The notes beneath the pieces were generated by a model that worked only from the letters and a program-made list of their open reading frames with translations, did not search any database and was not told the DNA's origin. From VRUE01 sp963703235 (GTDB lineage Bacteria > Actinomycetota > Thermoleophilia > Solirubrobacterales > 70-9): a stretch of 64,000 bases of DNA. Below, piece after piece: positions 17,571 to 26,153 of this stretch (position 1 is its first letter; the number at the start of each line of letters is the position of its first letter). The stretch covers positions 1,550,001 to 1,614,000 of the forward strand of contig OY969802.1 of assembly GCA_963703235.1 (NCBI GenBank), given 5' to 3'. The translations under genes and the position numbers were made by a program.

Positions 17571-17667
17571 TACGTGGAGCGCGTTCTAGAGCGGTTTTCG
17601 CGAGGTCGAGATCGGCTGAGATCGGCTGGAATCTGTGGGGCATGTTGCCCCCATCTGTCGCCCCAGC
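17571..17667. repeat. Dispersed element-end repeat, copy 1
   Basis: Shares the core GCGAGatCGAGaTCGGCTggaaTCTGTGGGG and a following TTGCCCC-rich stretch with copies at 18501 and 23233. It directly follows a tRNA-Met 3' fragment, suggesting it is the terminal sequence of an integrative element family. Confidence 0.65.
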
Positions 17668-17741
17668 GAGTGCCGTCGAGCGGCGCAATCTCGAGCCTTG
17701 AAGATCGGCGACCCCAGCCAGGGGTGCCGTAGGATTGCGCC

Positions 17742-18143
17742 GTGCCCTTCACGCTCAGGAACCTCAAGGAGGACCTGGAGGACGTCGGGTCCAGGTTCGA
17801 CGGCGCGCCGGACCTGGAGTTCCGCTTGGCGACCGAGGCGCTCGAGCTCGAGAAATCCGGCCTGGGCTACCAGCGCGTCCCGCCCAACTATCGCTTTCCG
17901 TACGGCCACACGCACAAGAAGCAGGAGGAGGTGTACGTGGTCCTGCGCGGGAGCGGGAGGATGAAGCTCGACGACGAGATCGTCGAGCTCAAGGAATGGG
18001 ATGCGGTACGCGTCCCGCCCGGTACGTGGCGAGGCTACGAGGCCGGGCAGGAGGGCCTCGAGATCCTCGTCATCGGCGCGCCCAATCTCGGCGAGGCTCC
18101 GCGCGAAGACGTCGATGGCCAGCGCGACTGGTGGGCTGACTAG
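17742..18143 (+). CDS. Cupin-domain protein
   Basis: A 133-residue single-domain cupin. Motif 1 reads PYGHTHKKQEEVYVVLRGSG (about 53-72) with His55, His57 and Glu62 as likely metal ligands. Motif 2, VPPGTWRGYEAG, lacks the usual final His, so metal binding may be incomplete. This version is common in actinobacteria and is of unknown function. Start is GTG. It sits between two copies of a dispersed element-end repeat, at the left edge of the accessory segment. Confidence 0.82.
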   Translation: MPFTLRNLKEDLEDVGSRFDGAPDLEFRLATEALELEKSGLGYQRVPPNYRFPYGHTHKKQEEVYVVLRGSGRMKLDDEIVELKEWDAVRVPPGTWRGYEAGQEGLEILVIGAPNLGEAPREDVDGQRDWWAD

Positions 18144-18737
18144 CGCCAGAAGGTGAACATGAAGCGGGAGAAGGAACTCACTCAGCCGAGCGCAGTGCAC
18201 TCTCCCCTTCTCGCCCGTCGACCAGCCAGAAGGTGGATGACGGGTTACGCTCCGGACGAGGAGGAGTAGTTTTCGCGGGTCGGCTCCTCGCTTCCGCAAC
18301 CGCGTGCAAGCGGCAACGCACAAGCTCCCAGCACCCCCGGAAGAACCGCGCGCCTAAACGAGCCAGCGACTTCCCGCGCTACCCTGATTGCAGGGTTGCA
18401 CGAGGAGCGGGGCACGAATTCGGCAGGGATTACCTGTGACCTTCGGGTTCCCCACAAGGACGGTCCGATGATGAGTCCGCGCCAGAGGGTCCTGCTGGGC
18501 TATATAGGGCACGGTTTCAAGCGGTTTCGCGAGATCGAGGTCGGCTGGAATCTGTGGGGCTTCTTGCCCCGCCCATCATTAAGCAATCGCACCGGCTGGG
18601 GGGCTGCTTGGCGACCCCGCCCGCAGAAGCTGTGCGGCTATGGCTGGACGCTGCTCTCCCTTAATCGCAGACAATAGATTACTGACATTTCTCCTCTAGG
18701 TTCTTGACGGTCTCTCAAACGCAGGAGTGAGTGCACG
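18144..18737. other. Gene-free stretch in the accessory segment
   Basis: No convincing coding sequence on either strand. It contains a second copy of the dispersed element-end repeat (18501-18574) and, just before it, a CCTTCGGGTT segment that may be a vestige of a tRNA-Met 3' fragment. Confidence 0.6.
18501..18574. repeat. Dispersed element-end repeat, copy 2
   Basis: Contains GGGCACGGTTTCAAGC, also present in copy 3 (23233), followed by the shared GAGATCGAGGTCGGCTGGA and CTGTGGGG blocks. It marks a probable former element boundary. Confidence 0.65.
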
Positions 18738-19082
18738 TCATCCTTTGGGGCCATGAAGTCGGGTCAGTAGCCCGTAAAGCGCCTCGTGCTCGGCGACGAC
18801 AGCCGCATAGTTGTTCGCCTCGTCGGATGCAATCGCGAGCTGTTCGATTGTTCTGCAGGCCTCTACATCCGGACCGGCGATCTCCCCCCGTTCGAGTGAG
18901 GCTTGGACTCGCAGGAGGGCGGCAAGTTCAGCCCGAGATTTCGAGGGATCTTGATGGCTGTAGCACTCTTGAAGATCGCGCTCTAGACCTTGCATACAGG
19001 GCGTGAGGATCCCGAACAGAATCCCAACCGACTGCGCGGGGAGGCCGACGGGTTCAAGCCACTTCGGCTCCACGCTACGCAT
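18738..19082 (-). CDS. Hypothetical helical protein downstream of a winged-helix gene
   Basis: A 114-residue, mostly alpha-helical sequence without recognised domains. Its start overlaps the stop of the upstream winged-helix gene by eight bases, an arrangement that favours translational coupling and is the main reason to accept it as real. The C-terminal half has repeated hydrophobic spacing compatible with a coiled or helical bundle domain, which could be an effector or dimerisation module. Confidence 0.5.
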   Translation of the reverse strand: MRSVEPKWLEPVGLPAQSVGILFGILTPCMQGLERDLQECYSHQDPSKSRAELAALLRVQASLERGEIAGPDVEACRTIEQLAIASDEANNYAAVVAEHEALYGLLTRLHGPKG

Positions 19083-19425
19083 GAGCGGAAACGACCGCTC
19101 GATATAAGCGATCCTCGGCGGCTGTGCGCTGGCCGAGGGGGTCTTCTTCGATCAGGTCGCGGTTGTGCAGAACCCCAACGTGATACTTGACCCGTCTCAG
19201 CGGCTTGCCCAGGGCGTCGGCGATCCTCTTTGGCGTCGTTCTCCCTTCGCAGATCGTCATCAGGATTTCGACCCGCTCGTCATTCGACAGGGCCGCCCTT
19301 TGCCAGTCATCTAGCAGCTCATCTGAGAACCGCACAACGCAACGTCTCTTCGGGTGCGGTGACTCGGCGCCCCAGCTTCTCGCCGGCTCATTGCTGTCGT
19401 CGCCTCCGGAGTGCCTGCACGCCAT
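19075..19425 (-). CDS. Winged-helix (ArsR-like) regulator
   Basis: A 116-residue protein whose middle region NDERVEILMTICEGRTTPKRIADALGKP, extending through KYHVGVLHNRDLIEED (about 47-95), matches an ArsR/HTH_20-type winged helix. No Cys/His metal-sensing motif is apparent. The N-terminal ~30 residues are low-quality and the real start may be a GTG further in. It overlaps the downstream hypothetical gene and is divergent from another winged-helix gene starting at 19876, with about 450 bases between. Confidence 0.65.
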   Translation of the reverse strand: MACRHSGGDDSNEPARSWGAESPHPKRRCVVRFSDELLDDWQRAALSNDERVEILMTICEGRTTPKRIADALGKPLRRVKYHVGVLHNRDLIEEDPLGQRTAAEDRLYRAVVSAHA

Positions 19426-19875
19426 CTGGGTTCGCCTCCATGCCTTGATTGGTACGGGTAATTACTTCTGCTCAAAGCTAAGAGTTCATAGGCGTGAAAC
19501 GAAGCGAAGCGGCCTTATCGGGTCGTTTGCATGAATTGCTAAGCCCAATCGAAGCATCTCGCTCGCCTGGTCGAGGGGGTGTGTTCAGACGGCAACTCCA
19601 TAAGCGAACGAAGGCGTCGGCGACCCGCCTATACACGGGCCGCCGACAGCTTTTTTCAGGACGGCTTCGTGAGTGCGACTGCCGGAACCACCGGCTCCAC
19701 TTTGTTCAGATGCACGGCTCTCACCTCCCTTGTTGTTCATTGCCATGAAACGCTCGAAAAACCTAAAGCGTTTCACGCTAATGCACCTGAGTGGCGTTTC
19801 CGCAAGCTCCGTCTAGCGCTCAGAAATCCGATTGACGGCCTAAGATCGCCTGATCAAAAGCCAGGAAAGGGTGTC
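19426..19875. other. Divergent intergenic region between two winged-helix genes
   Basis: About 450 bases without a supportable gene. Short frames here have no recognisable content. It should hold the promoters of both flanking regulators, and self-regulation from this region is plausible. Confidence 0.5.
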
Positions 19876-20520
19876 GTGTCGGCAGCGGAGCGAGCAGAGC
19901 AGATAAAGCTGGGGAAAGACCTAGCCAGCGTGATCTCGCATGAGACCACCGTCAAAGTGCTGGTCTACCTCGTCGAACGCGCCGGCAGTCCTGCGGAAAT
20001 CGGCGAAGCGCTCGGCATCCCTATCGCCAGAGCCAGTCATCACGCAAAGAAGCTGACGAGGTTGGGCCTGGTGGAGCTTGTGGAGGAGCAGGAACTTGGA
20101 GGTGTGATCAAGCACATCTATCGAGCCGTGGTCCGGCCGATCTTCGAAACCGAGGAATGGAGCCGGTTGTCGCTCACGGAACGGCAGCGCTACTCCGTCT
20201 GGGTTGTCCGCATGATCCTTGCGGACGCCGCTCACGCTCTCAATGCGGAAGTCTTTGACGAGTACCCCACCAGGCACCTCAGCCGAGTCCCGCTGCTTGT
20301 CGATGACGAGGGCTTGGACGAAGTCGCAGAGATCCAGAAGCGAGCTTTAGAACAAATAATGCAGGTTGAGGCGACCTCCGCGGAGCGACGGATGCGAAAG
20401 GGCGCCGCTGGCCAGTACATGCTCGCCGCGATGATGTGCTTCCCGCTTCCGGGGCCGAGTGAAGGCGTCGTGCTGGAGGATCGCAAGGAATCCACCTCCA
20501 GACGGAAGCGAGCGCCGTAA
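19876..20520 (+). CDS. Winged-helix (ArsR-like) regulator with C-terminal domain
   Basis: A 214-residue protein. Residues ~15-70 form a winged helix (VISHETTVKVLVYLVERAGSPAEIGEALGIP is contiguous, then ASHHAKKLTRLGLVEL). The remainder is helical and resembles the effector part of actinobacterial HTH proteins that follow the same layout. The GTG start is chosen because a GGAAAGG ribosome-binding site lies seven bases upstream and conserved sequence begins soon after; the longer open frame is not family-like. Related HTH genes lie at 19075 and 34741. Confidence 0.75.
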   Translation: MSAAERAEQIKLGKDLASVISHETTVKVLVYLVERAGSPAEIGEALGIPIARASHHAKKLTRLGLVELVEEQELGGVIKHIYRAVVRPIFETEEWSRLSLTERQRYSVWVVRMILADAAHALNAEVFDEYPTRHLSRVPLLVDDEGLDEVAEIQKRALEQIMQVEATSAERRMRKGAAGQYMLAAMMCFPLPGPSEGVVLEDRKESTSRRKRAP

Positions 20521-20600
20521 GCGTCCCGTGCTCTGGGCCGCCTCAAGCTCCTAGCTCCGTACGATCGCCGATCTTGAGGTCTCCCAAAACGGCGTTCGTC

Positions 20601-20710
20601 CTATAGCGGGGACGGGATTCCCTAGCGCTGGTTGCCTGGGCTGGTTTTTGGCTTATTCAAGCGGTTCTGGTTGGTCCGAGTTGGGCCTAGTTTCGCTCCA
20701 CTTAGTACCC
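20601..20710. repeat. Decayed att-like sequence plus element-end homology
   Basis: CTATAGCGGGG-ACGGGATTC resembles the acceptor/T-arm end of the tRNA-Met fragments. The ~90 bases that follow (GGTTGCCTGGG ... CCGAGTTG ... ACTTAGTACCC) align base for base over long stretches with the sequence right of the 40339 fragment. The two places therefore represent ends of related integrative elements. Confidence 0.6.
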
Positions 20711-20765
20711 GGGCACCGGCGTCCGGTGCCATGCGAGATCCCCGACTCGATTCTTGCCTCTTGGC

Positions 20766-21503
20766 CTAGTCGATCGCAGCTTGCAAGCGATCGACGATCT
20801 GCCTCGCTTCGGTCTTGGTCATAGCGGCGCCCCTGACACGTTTGCCAGCTGCGATTTTTCCCGCCAGATCGGCGAGATCTTCAGCATGTCGAGCCTCCCA
20901 ACCGTGGGCCAGCGCCCAGGTTCTGATCTCCGCTGGGTCCAAGGGCTCGCCAGCGATGTAGAGGGCCTTGAGGAGTCGCCTCGCGTGCTGCGCGTCGGAC
21001 GGGTGATGGATTCCGGTGGAGGGGTTGACGGTTGACGTCAGCGAGATAAGCGCCTGAGTGACCAAGGGACTCAGCTCGATTTGATCTTCTCCCAGTGGCT
21101 CGCCGGTGCGGACGTCGACCGGATCGTACGCCCGCTTCCAATCGTCGAGGTCGGCCTCGGCCCAAGGGATCGCGCAAATCGCAGCCGGCCTGCACTCTTC
21201 CGCCGAGCCGACCATTGCACCATTGGCCCAGGGGACAAGAAGCGGTCCGGCGAAAACCCCAGGGCGGGTCCGGCCGGTGAAGACTTGAACCTGGACGCCT
21301 TCCAAGGTGAAGTAGCGATCCCTCTTGGCGAACTCGGCAGCGTCCCGGCCGATAGCGCGCTCGAGATTGGAGATTGAATCCACTGACGGAACAACCACGG
21401 CGCAGGGCAAATCCTGTTTGTGTGCCTCTCGCTCCAGCCACTCGATGCCGAGTCGCTCAGCGACGGGATCGGGACCGTAAGCGTCTATGAAAAAGCGGTT
21501 CAT
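20766..21503 (-). CDS. Hypothetical protein
   Basis: About 245 residues, soluble, with mixed alpha/beta character and no recognised domain. Codon use looks normal for the window and no competing frame is better, which supports a real gene. The inner ATG (MNRFFIDAYG) is preferred over one six codons upstream. The last ~90 residues are helical and could form a separate small domain. It lies in the accessory segment, so a defence or element-maintenance role is possible but unsupported. Confidence 0.6.
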   Translation of the reverse strand: MNRFFIDAYGPDPVAERLGIEWLEREAHKQDLPCAVVVPSVDSISNLERAIGRDAAEFAKRDRYFTLEGVQVQVFTGRTRPGVFAGPLLVPWANGAMVGSAEECRPAAICAIPWAEADLDDWKRAYDPVDVRTGEPLGEDQIELSPLVTQALISLTSTVNPSTGIHHPSDAQHARRLLKALYIAGEPLDPAEIRTWALAHGWEARHAEDLADLAGKIAAGKRVRGAAMTKTEARQIVDRLQAAID

Positions 21504-21606
21504 GGACCCAACGGTAAGCAAGCTATCGGCCAGGAGGTTGCGTCATTGGAGCTCGTCGCCATCTCCCGTCCAAGCTATCGGCCACCAGGGATAGGGTCAG
21601 CTGCTC

Positions 21607-22260
21607 ATGGACTGCTCCGAAGCGCTCGGACTGATCGGCGCCGGCCTCGGCTTCGTCGGCGTGGTGCTGGCGCTGGCCGTGCCGGCCTTCGTCGAGTGGT
21701 CCCGGCGGCCGAGCTTGCGAATCGAGAAAGCCGGCGACGCCAACAGACCCGATCCCTACTGGCGGATCGTCCACGTCCGGGTAATCAACGAGCCGCTGGC
21801 GGGATGGCGCTCGCGCATCTTTCTCCGCAACTCCGCCGCCGGGTGCCGGGTCTTGATGGAGTTCAAGAGCAAGAGCGACGGCAAGACCGCGACGGCGCGG
21901 GGCAAGTGGAGCGCGCAGCCCGAGCCGCTCGCGATCATCGGCCAGGGTGACGCGATTCGTCGCGTCTACGACCCAGAGAAGATCCCAGTGGGCCTGACGC
22001 TCGACCTGTCGGCGACCAAGGACGGCGAGACCGTGGCGGTCGCCATCAAGCACAACAACGATGCGGCCGCCTACGCCTATGACCCCGAGGTCTACGCGCT
22101 CGAAAACCTTCGCAACGACGACTTCCAACTGCCGGACGAGCTGTACGAAGTGACAGTGGTCGCCCAGGCCGGAGAGATCAAGTCTCCCCCGCGCAGATTT
22201 CTTCTCCACAACGCGGGCACCTCTCCCCGCGACCTGCGGTTGGAGTCGATCGAGGACTAG
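21607..22260 (+). CDS. Hypothetical membrane-anchored protein
   Basis: A 217-residue protein with one N-terminal transmembrane helix (residues ~8-30, LIGAGLGFVGVVLALAVPAF) followed by a soluble, beta-rich domain of ~180 residues. No signal cleavage motif follows the helix, so it is probably anchored with the domain inside the cell. Function is unknown. It is convergent with the HicAB genes, with the stop codons overlapping. Confidence 0.6.
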   Translation: MDCSEALGLIGAGLGFVGVVLALAVPAFVEWSRRPSLRIEKAGDANRPDPYWRIVHVRVINEPLAGWRSRIFLRNSAAGCRVLMEFKSKSDGKTATARGKWSAQPEPLAIIGQGDAIRRVYDPEKIPVGLTLDLSATKDGETVAVAIKHNNDAAAYAYDPEVYALENLRNDDFQLPDELYEVTVVAQAGEIKSPPRRFLLHNAGTSPRDLRLESIED

Positions 22261-22481
22261 TCGAGCAGACGTCGCAGATCGTCGGCGCTGAGGTCGGCAT
22301 CGCGGAGGATGCCGGCGAGGGTGCCGCGGCGGAGTTCCCGGTGCAGCGGGACGACGAGCGCGTGTTTGCGCCCGGTTTTCTTCAAGCGGACGTGGCTGCC
22401 GCGTTGACGGACGACTTCCCAGCCCTCCTTGCGCAGCGCCTTGATCAGGCGCTCGCCGGAGACGACCGGCTGGCGCGGGCT
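22257..22481 (-). CDS. hicA: HicA-like mRNA interferase toxin, start codon uncertain
   Basis: Reading from the minus strand, GERLIKALRKEGWEVVRQRG and SHVRLKK followed by VPLHRELRRGTLAGILRDA are a clear HicA double-stranded-RNA-binding-like fold, with the catalytic His in GSHV. HicA toxins cleave mRNA and are neutralised by HicB. Between the preceding in-frame stop and this conserved block there is no ATG, GTG or TTG. The first base reported is simply the codon after the hicB stop region. Translation from a rare start, or inactivation by a one-base loss in an expected GTGA overlap, are both possible. Confidence 0.7.
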   Translation of the reverse strand, partial: SPRQPVVSGERLIKALRKEGWEVVRQRGSHVRLKKTGRKHALVVPLHRELRRGTLAGILRDADLSADDLRRLLD

Positions 22482-22704
22482 ACGCCGGCAGGGGAATCGA
22501 GCGGCGGATTACGCCGCTGTCGAGCGGTTCGCCGTCTTCGCGCAGGCCCTCGACGTAGAGGGCGACCGCCTCGCTGGCGTTCGCCATCGCGTCGTCAACG
22601 TCGTCGCCCTGGGTGTGGAGACCGGGAAGGTCGGGTGCGTAAACGTGGTAGCCCCCCTCATCCTGGGGCTCGAAGACCAGCTCGATTTCTTGTGCATCTG
22701 CCAT
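22480..22704 (-). CDS. hicB: HicB-like antitoxin
   Basis: A 74-residue partial RNase-H-like fold of the HicB family: IELVFEPQDEGGYHVYAPDL, PGLHTQGDDVDDAMANASEA, and VALYVEGLREDGEPL. It lacks a C-terminal DNA-binding HTH/RHH, as short HicB forms do. It is encoded upstream of hicA, and its stop adjoins the toxin coding sequence, so production of the two is linked. Confidence 0.82.
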   Translation of the reverse strand: MADAQEIELVFEPQDEGGYHVYAPDLPGLHTQGDDVDDAMANASEAVALYVEGLREDGEPLDSGVIRRSIPLPA

Positions 22705-22767
22705 AACCGCTCCTCTCTAGCCTACGCCAGCTTGCGAGCCTGCCTGCAGAACCTATGCTGCGGGCAT

Positions 22768-23208
22768 ATGACGATTCAGCGGATGGACAACGTTCTCATC
22801 GTTGTCGACGACCTCGAGGCGGCCAAAGCGTTCTTTGTCGAGCTCGGTATGGAGCTGGAGGGCGAGACGCAGGTCGAGGGACCCTGGGTGGACCGCGTCG
22901 TCGGGCTCAACGACGTCCGTGCCGACATCGCCATGATGCGGACCCCGGACGGCCACGGCCGGGTGGAGCTGACGAAGTTCCACATGCCGCTGGCGGTTAG
23001 AGCCGAGCCGGAAAATGCGCCGGCGAACGCGCTGGGCATACGCCGCATTATGTTCGCCGTCGACGACATCGACGATGTCGTCGCCCGCCTGCGCAACCAC
23101 GGTGCCGAACTCGTCGACGAGATAGCGCAATACGAGGACATCTACCGGCTCTGCTTCCTGCGCGGTCCTGAGGGCATCATCATCGGACTGGCCGAGCAGC
23201 TCAGCTGA
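22768..23208 (+). CDS. VOC family protein
   Basis: A 146-residue VOC protein beginning IQRMDNVLIVVDDLEAAKAF, with RIMFAVDDIDDVVARLRNHG in the second half and CFLRGPEGIIIGLAEQL at the end. Length and the long loop between strands match the group often annotated as glyoxalase/bleomycin-resistance or methylmalonyl-CoA-epimerase-like proteins. Enzymatic role is unknown. It is divergent from the hicBA operon, with 63 bases between. Confidence 0.82.
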   Translation: MTIQRMDNVLIVVDDLEAAKAFFVELGMELEGETQVEGPWVDRVVGLNDVRADIAMMRTPDGHGRVELTKFHMPLAVRAEPENAPANALGIRRIMFAVDDIDDVVARLRNHGAELVDEIAQYEDIYRLCFLRGPEGIIIGLAEQLS

Positions 23209-23232
23209 AACTCCATGGGTGCGACCCGGGCG

Positions 23233-23320
23233 GCTACGTGGGGCACGGTTTCAAGCAGTTTTCCGCGAGATCGAGATCGGCTTGGATCTGTGGGCATGTT
23301 GCCCCATTTGTTGCCCCAGC
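23233..23320. repeat. Dispersed element-end repeat, copy 3
   Basis: CTACGTGGGGCACGGTTTCA followed by CGCGAGATCGAGATCGGCT and a TTGCCCC-rich tail. It is the fullest of the three copies (17571, 18501, 23233) and lies just after a VOC gene. Confidence 0.65.
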
Positions 23321-23373
23321 CGGCCGCGCTCGAACCCCAACGCGGCAGGCGCGTGCTGCGGCTCGTTGACCCT

Positions 23374-23904
23374 CTAGCCGCGCCGGCGGTAGTGCAAGTA
23401 CACGGTCGCGCCGAACGTGCGGGTCTCGACCAGCTCGAGGTCGATGTGCACGTCCGGCGGGAAGTACGGCGTGCCGCCACCGACCACGATCGGGATGACG
23501 AACAGCTCGAACTCGTCGATCAGCCCGCGCCGCATGCATTCCGCCGCAAGGCCGGCGCCGCCGACCGCGATCCTCCGGTCCCCGAGCGCGGCGATCTCCT
23601 CCTCGAGCGTTCCCGTGGCCAGGCGGTTGCTGCCCTCGACGCTCGTCAGCGTGGTCGAGAACACGATCTTCTCGAGCGGGCGCCAGATCTCGGCGAACTC
23701 CGCCATCGCGGGGTCGGAGAACTCCTCGGTGTCCCACACGAGCATCGTCTCGTAGAGGCGCCGGCCGAGCAGTTGGGCGTCGATCGCGGCGACCCGTTCG
23801 TTGTGGAACCGGTGCAGCTCCTGGCTGGGCACCGCCCAGTCGAAGCTTCCGTCGGGTCCGGCGATGTAGCCGTCGGCCGACAGGCTCATGGAATAGAAGA
23901 TCAC
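23374..23904 (-). CDS. RibD C-terminal / dihydrofolate-reductase-like protein
   Basis: A 176-residue reductase-fold protein with FYSMSLSADGYIAGPDGSFD at the N-terminus, LLGRRLYETMLVWD near 40-54, RIAVGGAGLAAECMRRGLID near 108-127, and VVGGGTPYFPP at the end. This matches the RibD_C group used by actinobacteria as general NADPH reductases. A GTG start five codons before the first internal ATG gives the complete first beta strand. It is the third paralogue of this family in the window. Confidence 0.87.
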   Translation of the reverse strand: MIFYSMSLSADGYIAGPDGSFDWAVPSQELHRFHNERVAAIDAQLLGRRLYETMLVWDTEEFSDPAMAEFAEIWRPLEKIVFSTTLTSVEGSNRLATGTLEEEIAALGDRRIAVGGAGLAAECMRRGLIDEFELFVIPIVVGGGTPYFPPDVHIDLELVETRTFGATVYLHYRRRG

Positions 23905-24200
23905 GAGGACACAGTGAACCGCGTCGAGCCGACGGCCTTCTCGGCGCCCCCGCCGCAGCTGATCGTGGACGGGAAGTTCGTTGTCTGCACCATCCGCGTC
24001 GCCGAGCCCGCCGCTTCGGGCTGAGGCCCCTAAATGCCACGGCGCTCGACCCTTACTGGAGGTCCGAGCCGGCTCGCGCGCGGTGTGCCGAAGGGTCGCG
24101 ATCAGCGTCGGCCAGTCCGCAGCGCCAGCACTCCTTGCGGAGTCCTTCGTCGTCCCGGACCGGCTCCCGGCGGGCTTCCTCTCGTCGTAGGATGAACTCC
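23905..24200. other. Intergenic stretch with a possible gene remnant
   Basis: No intact gene. A short plus-strand frame ending near 24024 (AFSAPPPQLIVDG, then a VVCTIRVAEPAASG-stop tail) reads like the end of a real protein whose upstream part is missing, so it may be a remnant. The rest should hold the glyA promoter. Confidence 0.35.
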
Positions 24201-25847
24201 ATGTCGCCTGACACCACCAGTGACACATCGCTGGCCAGCAAGGCCTTTGAGGCCGCACTCGAGGTGGTCGCTGGCGTGGCGCCGGAGGTGTCTACCGCGA
24301 TCCGCAGCGAACTCGAGGACCAGCGACACGCGCTGAAGCTGATCGCGAGCGAGAACTACAGCTCGCTGGCCGTCCAGTTGGCAATGGGCCAGTGGATGAC
24401 GGACAAGTACGCGGAGGGCGCCACGGGCAAGCGCTGGTACGCAGGCTGCGAGAACGTCGACACGGTCGAGGGAGCCGCGGCGTCGCTGGTTCAGGAGCTG
24501 TTCGGGGCGGACCACGCGTACGTACAGCCGCACAGCGGCGCCGATGCCAACCTCGTCGCCTTCTCGGCGATCCTCGCCGAGCGCGTCGAGAAGCCGTTCC
24601 TCGAGGAGCAGGGGGTGCGGGACACGCGGCTCCTGTCGGCGGAGCAGTGGGAGGCGCTGCGCCAGCGCCTCGTCAACCAGCGCATGCTCGCGATGGAGTT
24701 GACCTCCGGCGGCCACCTGACCCATGGCATGCGGGCCAACCTGTCCGCCAAGCTCTTCGAGGTCGTCCCATACGGCGTGGATCCGGAGTCGGGCCTGCTC
24801 GACTACGACCGGGTGCGCGAGCTGGCGCTGGAAACCCGCCCGCTGCTCATCCTCGCGGGCCACAGCTCCTACCCGCGCAAGATCGACTTCCGCCGCTTTC
24901 GCGAGATCGCGGACGAGATCGGCGCGGTGTTCATGGTCGACATGGCCCACTTCGCGGGTCTCGTGGCCGGCGGCGTCTTCCAAGACGAGTTCGACCCTGT
25001 TCCGTACGCCGACGTCGTCACGTCGACGACGCACAAGACGCTACGCGGCCCCCGGGGCGGTCTCGTGCTGTGCACCAGCGAGTTCGCGGACGCCGTCGAT
25101 CGGGGGTGCCCGATGATCCTCGGTGGCCCGCTGGCCCACGTCATGGCGGCGAAGGCCGTGGCGTTCCACGAAGCGCTCACCCCGTCGTTCCGCGACTACG
25201 CGGCGGCGATCGTCGCGAACGCGCGCGCGTTGGCCGAAGCGCTCGTGGCCGGCGGCGAGGTGCTGCAGACCGGCGGGACCGACAACCATCTGCTGCTGGT
25301 GGACGTGCGCCCGCACGGCCTTAACGGCCGCCAGGCAGAGGCGGCGCTGCGCCAGTGCGACATCGTGCTCAACCGTAACGTCTTGCCGTACGACCCGAAC
25401 GGCCCCTGGTTCACGAGCGGCATCCGGCTCGGGACCGCGGCTCTGACCACGCGCGGCCTCGGCGAGGAGGCGATGGGCCAGATCGCCGGGCTGATTACCG
25501 CCGTCCTGGGGGCGGTGGCGCCGATCGAGGGCGACCGGGGGAAGCCGGTGCTTCCGGACGCGTTGGTCGACGAGGTGCGTGCCGCCGTCGAGGAGCTCAC
25601 GGCGGCGTACCCGCTGTATCCAGAATCTCGTCGTCTGAAACGGTTCCGTCAGCTCGAACGTCTCGCGATCGTCGTCCTCGCCCCAGCCGATGTCCTGCAA
25701 CAGCCCGGAAGTCGTCAGCGAGCTCCAACCCAAGGCGCTCGGCGATGGCGCCGTCCTTGGTCCGCTCCATCGCGACCCAGAAGTGCTGGACGAGGGCGAG
25801 GTGATTGCGGATCACCTCGTAGAGCCCGTCACGCTGATCGCGGTTGA
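24201..25847 (+). CDS. glyA: Serine hydroxymethyltransferase with damaged 3' end
   Basis: A PLP enzyme interconverting serine and glycine with tetrahydrofolate. LIASENYSS, YAEGATGKRWYAGCENVDTV, HSGADAN, MVDMAHFAGLVAGG and the PLP-lysine motif TSTTHKTLRG (Lys279) are all present. It resembles the ~480-residue actinobacterial form. After about residue 475 (AAYPLYPE) the frame leaves family sequence and runs ~70 codons antisense through the remains of a convergent gene, so the native stop has been lost. The folded core is intact and could still work with an extended tail. Two ATGs lie nine bases apart; I used the second. Confidence 0.9.
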   Translation: MSPDTTSDTSLASKAFEAALEVVAGVAPEVSTAIRSELEDQRHALKLIASENYSSLAVQLAMGQWMTDKYAEGATGKRWYAGCENVDTVEGAAASLVQELFGADHAYVQPHSGADANLVAFSAILAERVEKPFLEEQGVRDTRLLSAEQWEALRQRLVNQRMLAMELTSGGHLTHGMRANLSAKLFEVVPYGVDPESGLLDYDRVRELALETRPLLILAGHSSYPRKIDFRRFREIADEIGAVFMVDMAHFAGLVAGGVFQDEFDPVPYADVVTSTTHKTLRGPRGGLVLCTSEFADAVDRGCPMILGGPLAHVMAAKAVAFHEALTPSFRDYAAAIVANARALAEALVAGGEVLQTGGTDNHLLLVDVRPHGLNGRQAEAALRQCDIVLNRNVLPYDPNGPWFTSGIRLGTAALTTRGLGEEAMGQIAGLITAVLGAVAPIEGDRGKPVLPDALVDEVRAAVEELTAAYPLYPESRRLKRFRQLERLAIVVLAPADVLQQPGSRQRAPTQGARRWRRPWSAPSRPRSAGRGRGDCGSPRRARHADRG

Positions 25848-25869
25848 TGGTCGTGGTCGTCTCGGGCAC
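25618..25869 (-). pseudogene. Truncated, frameshifted small conserved actinobacterial gene
   Basis: Starting at a GTG, the minus strand reads TTINRDQRDGLYEVIRNHLA, an ERTKDGAIAERLGLELADDFR segment, then after a one-base shift LLQDIGWGEDDDRETFELT. This is a family I recognise as ~110-125 residues, where ELT is followed by MP and a C-terminal helix. Here family sequence stops right after ELT, exactly where it meets the glyA 3' end. The gene therefore carries both a frameshift and a lost C-terminus. Confidence 0.6.
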
Positions 25870-26153
25870 GGCGCCCCTCCTCTTGATCGGGGCACCGAGG
25901 ACGAGCCGGCGACGCGGTCCAGAGCGACCTAAACGTCGGTACCGTCTCTCTCGCATCGAAGGCTTGCCCTTCGGTGCCAGGCCCCGGGGCGTTAGCGCGC
26001 CGCCGGGGCCACTTATTTCGCGTTTCTCGCGGCGAACGTAGGTGGACCGGGAGCCCCGCGCAAGGCCTAAATCGACCTGTCTCGAAGCCCATGTTGCCCC
26101 AGGCGTTGCCCCAGGGCCGTTTTTGGACGTTTTTGGACTCTCTCCAAAAACGC

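Noticed and set aside
18465..18495. Hammerhead-like GATGAGTCCGC string
   Set aside because: The required core and GAAA segments with flanking stems are not present.
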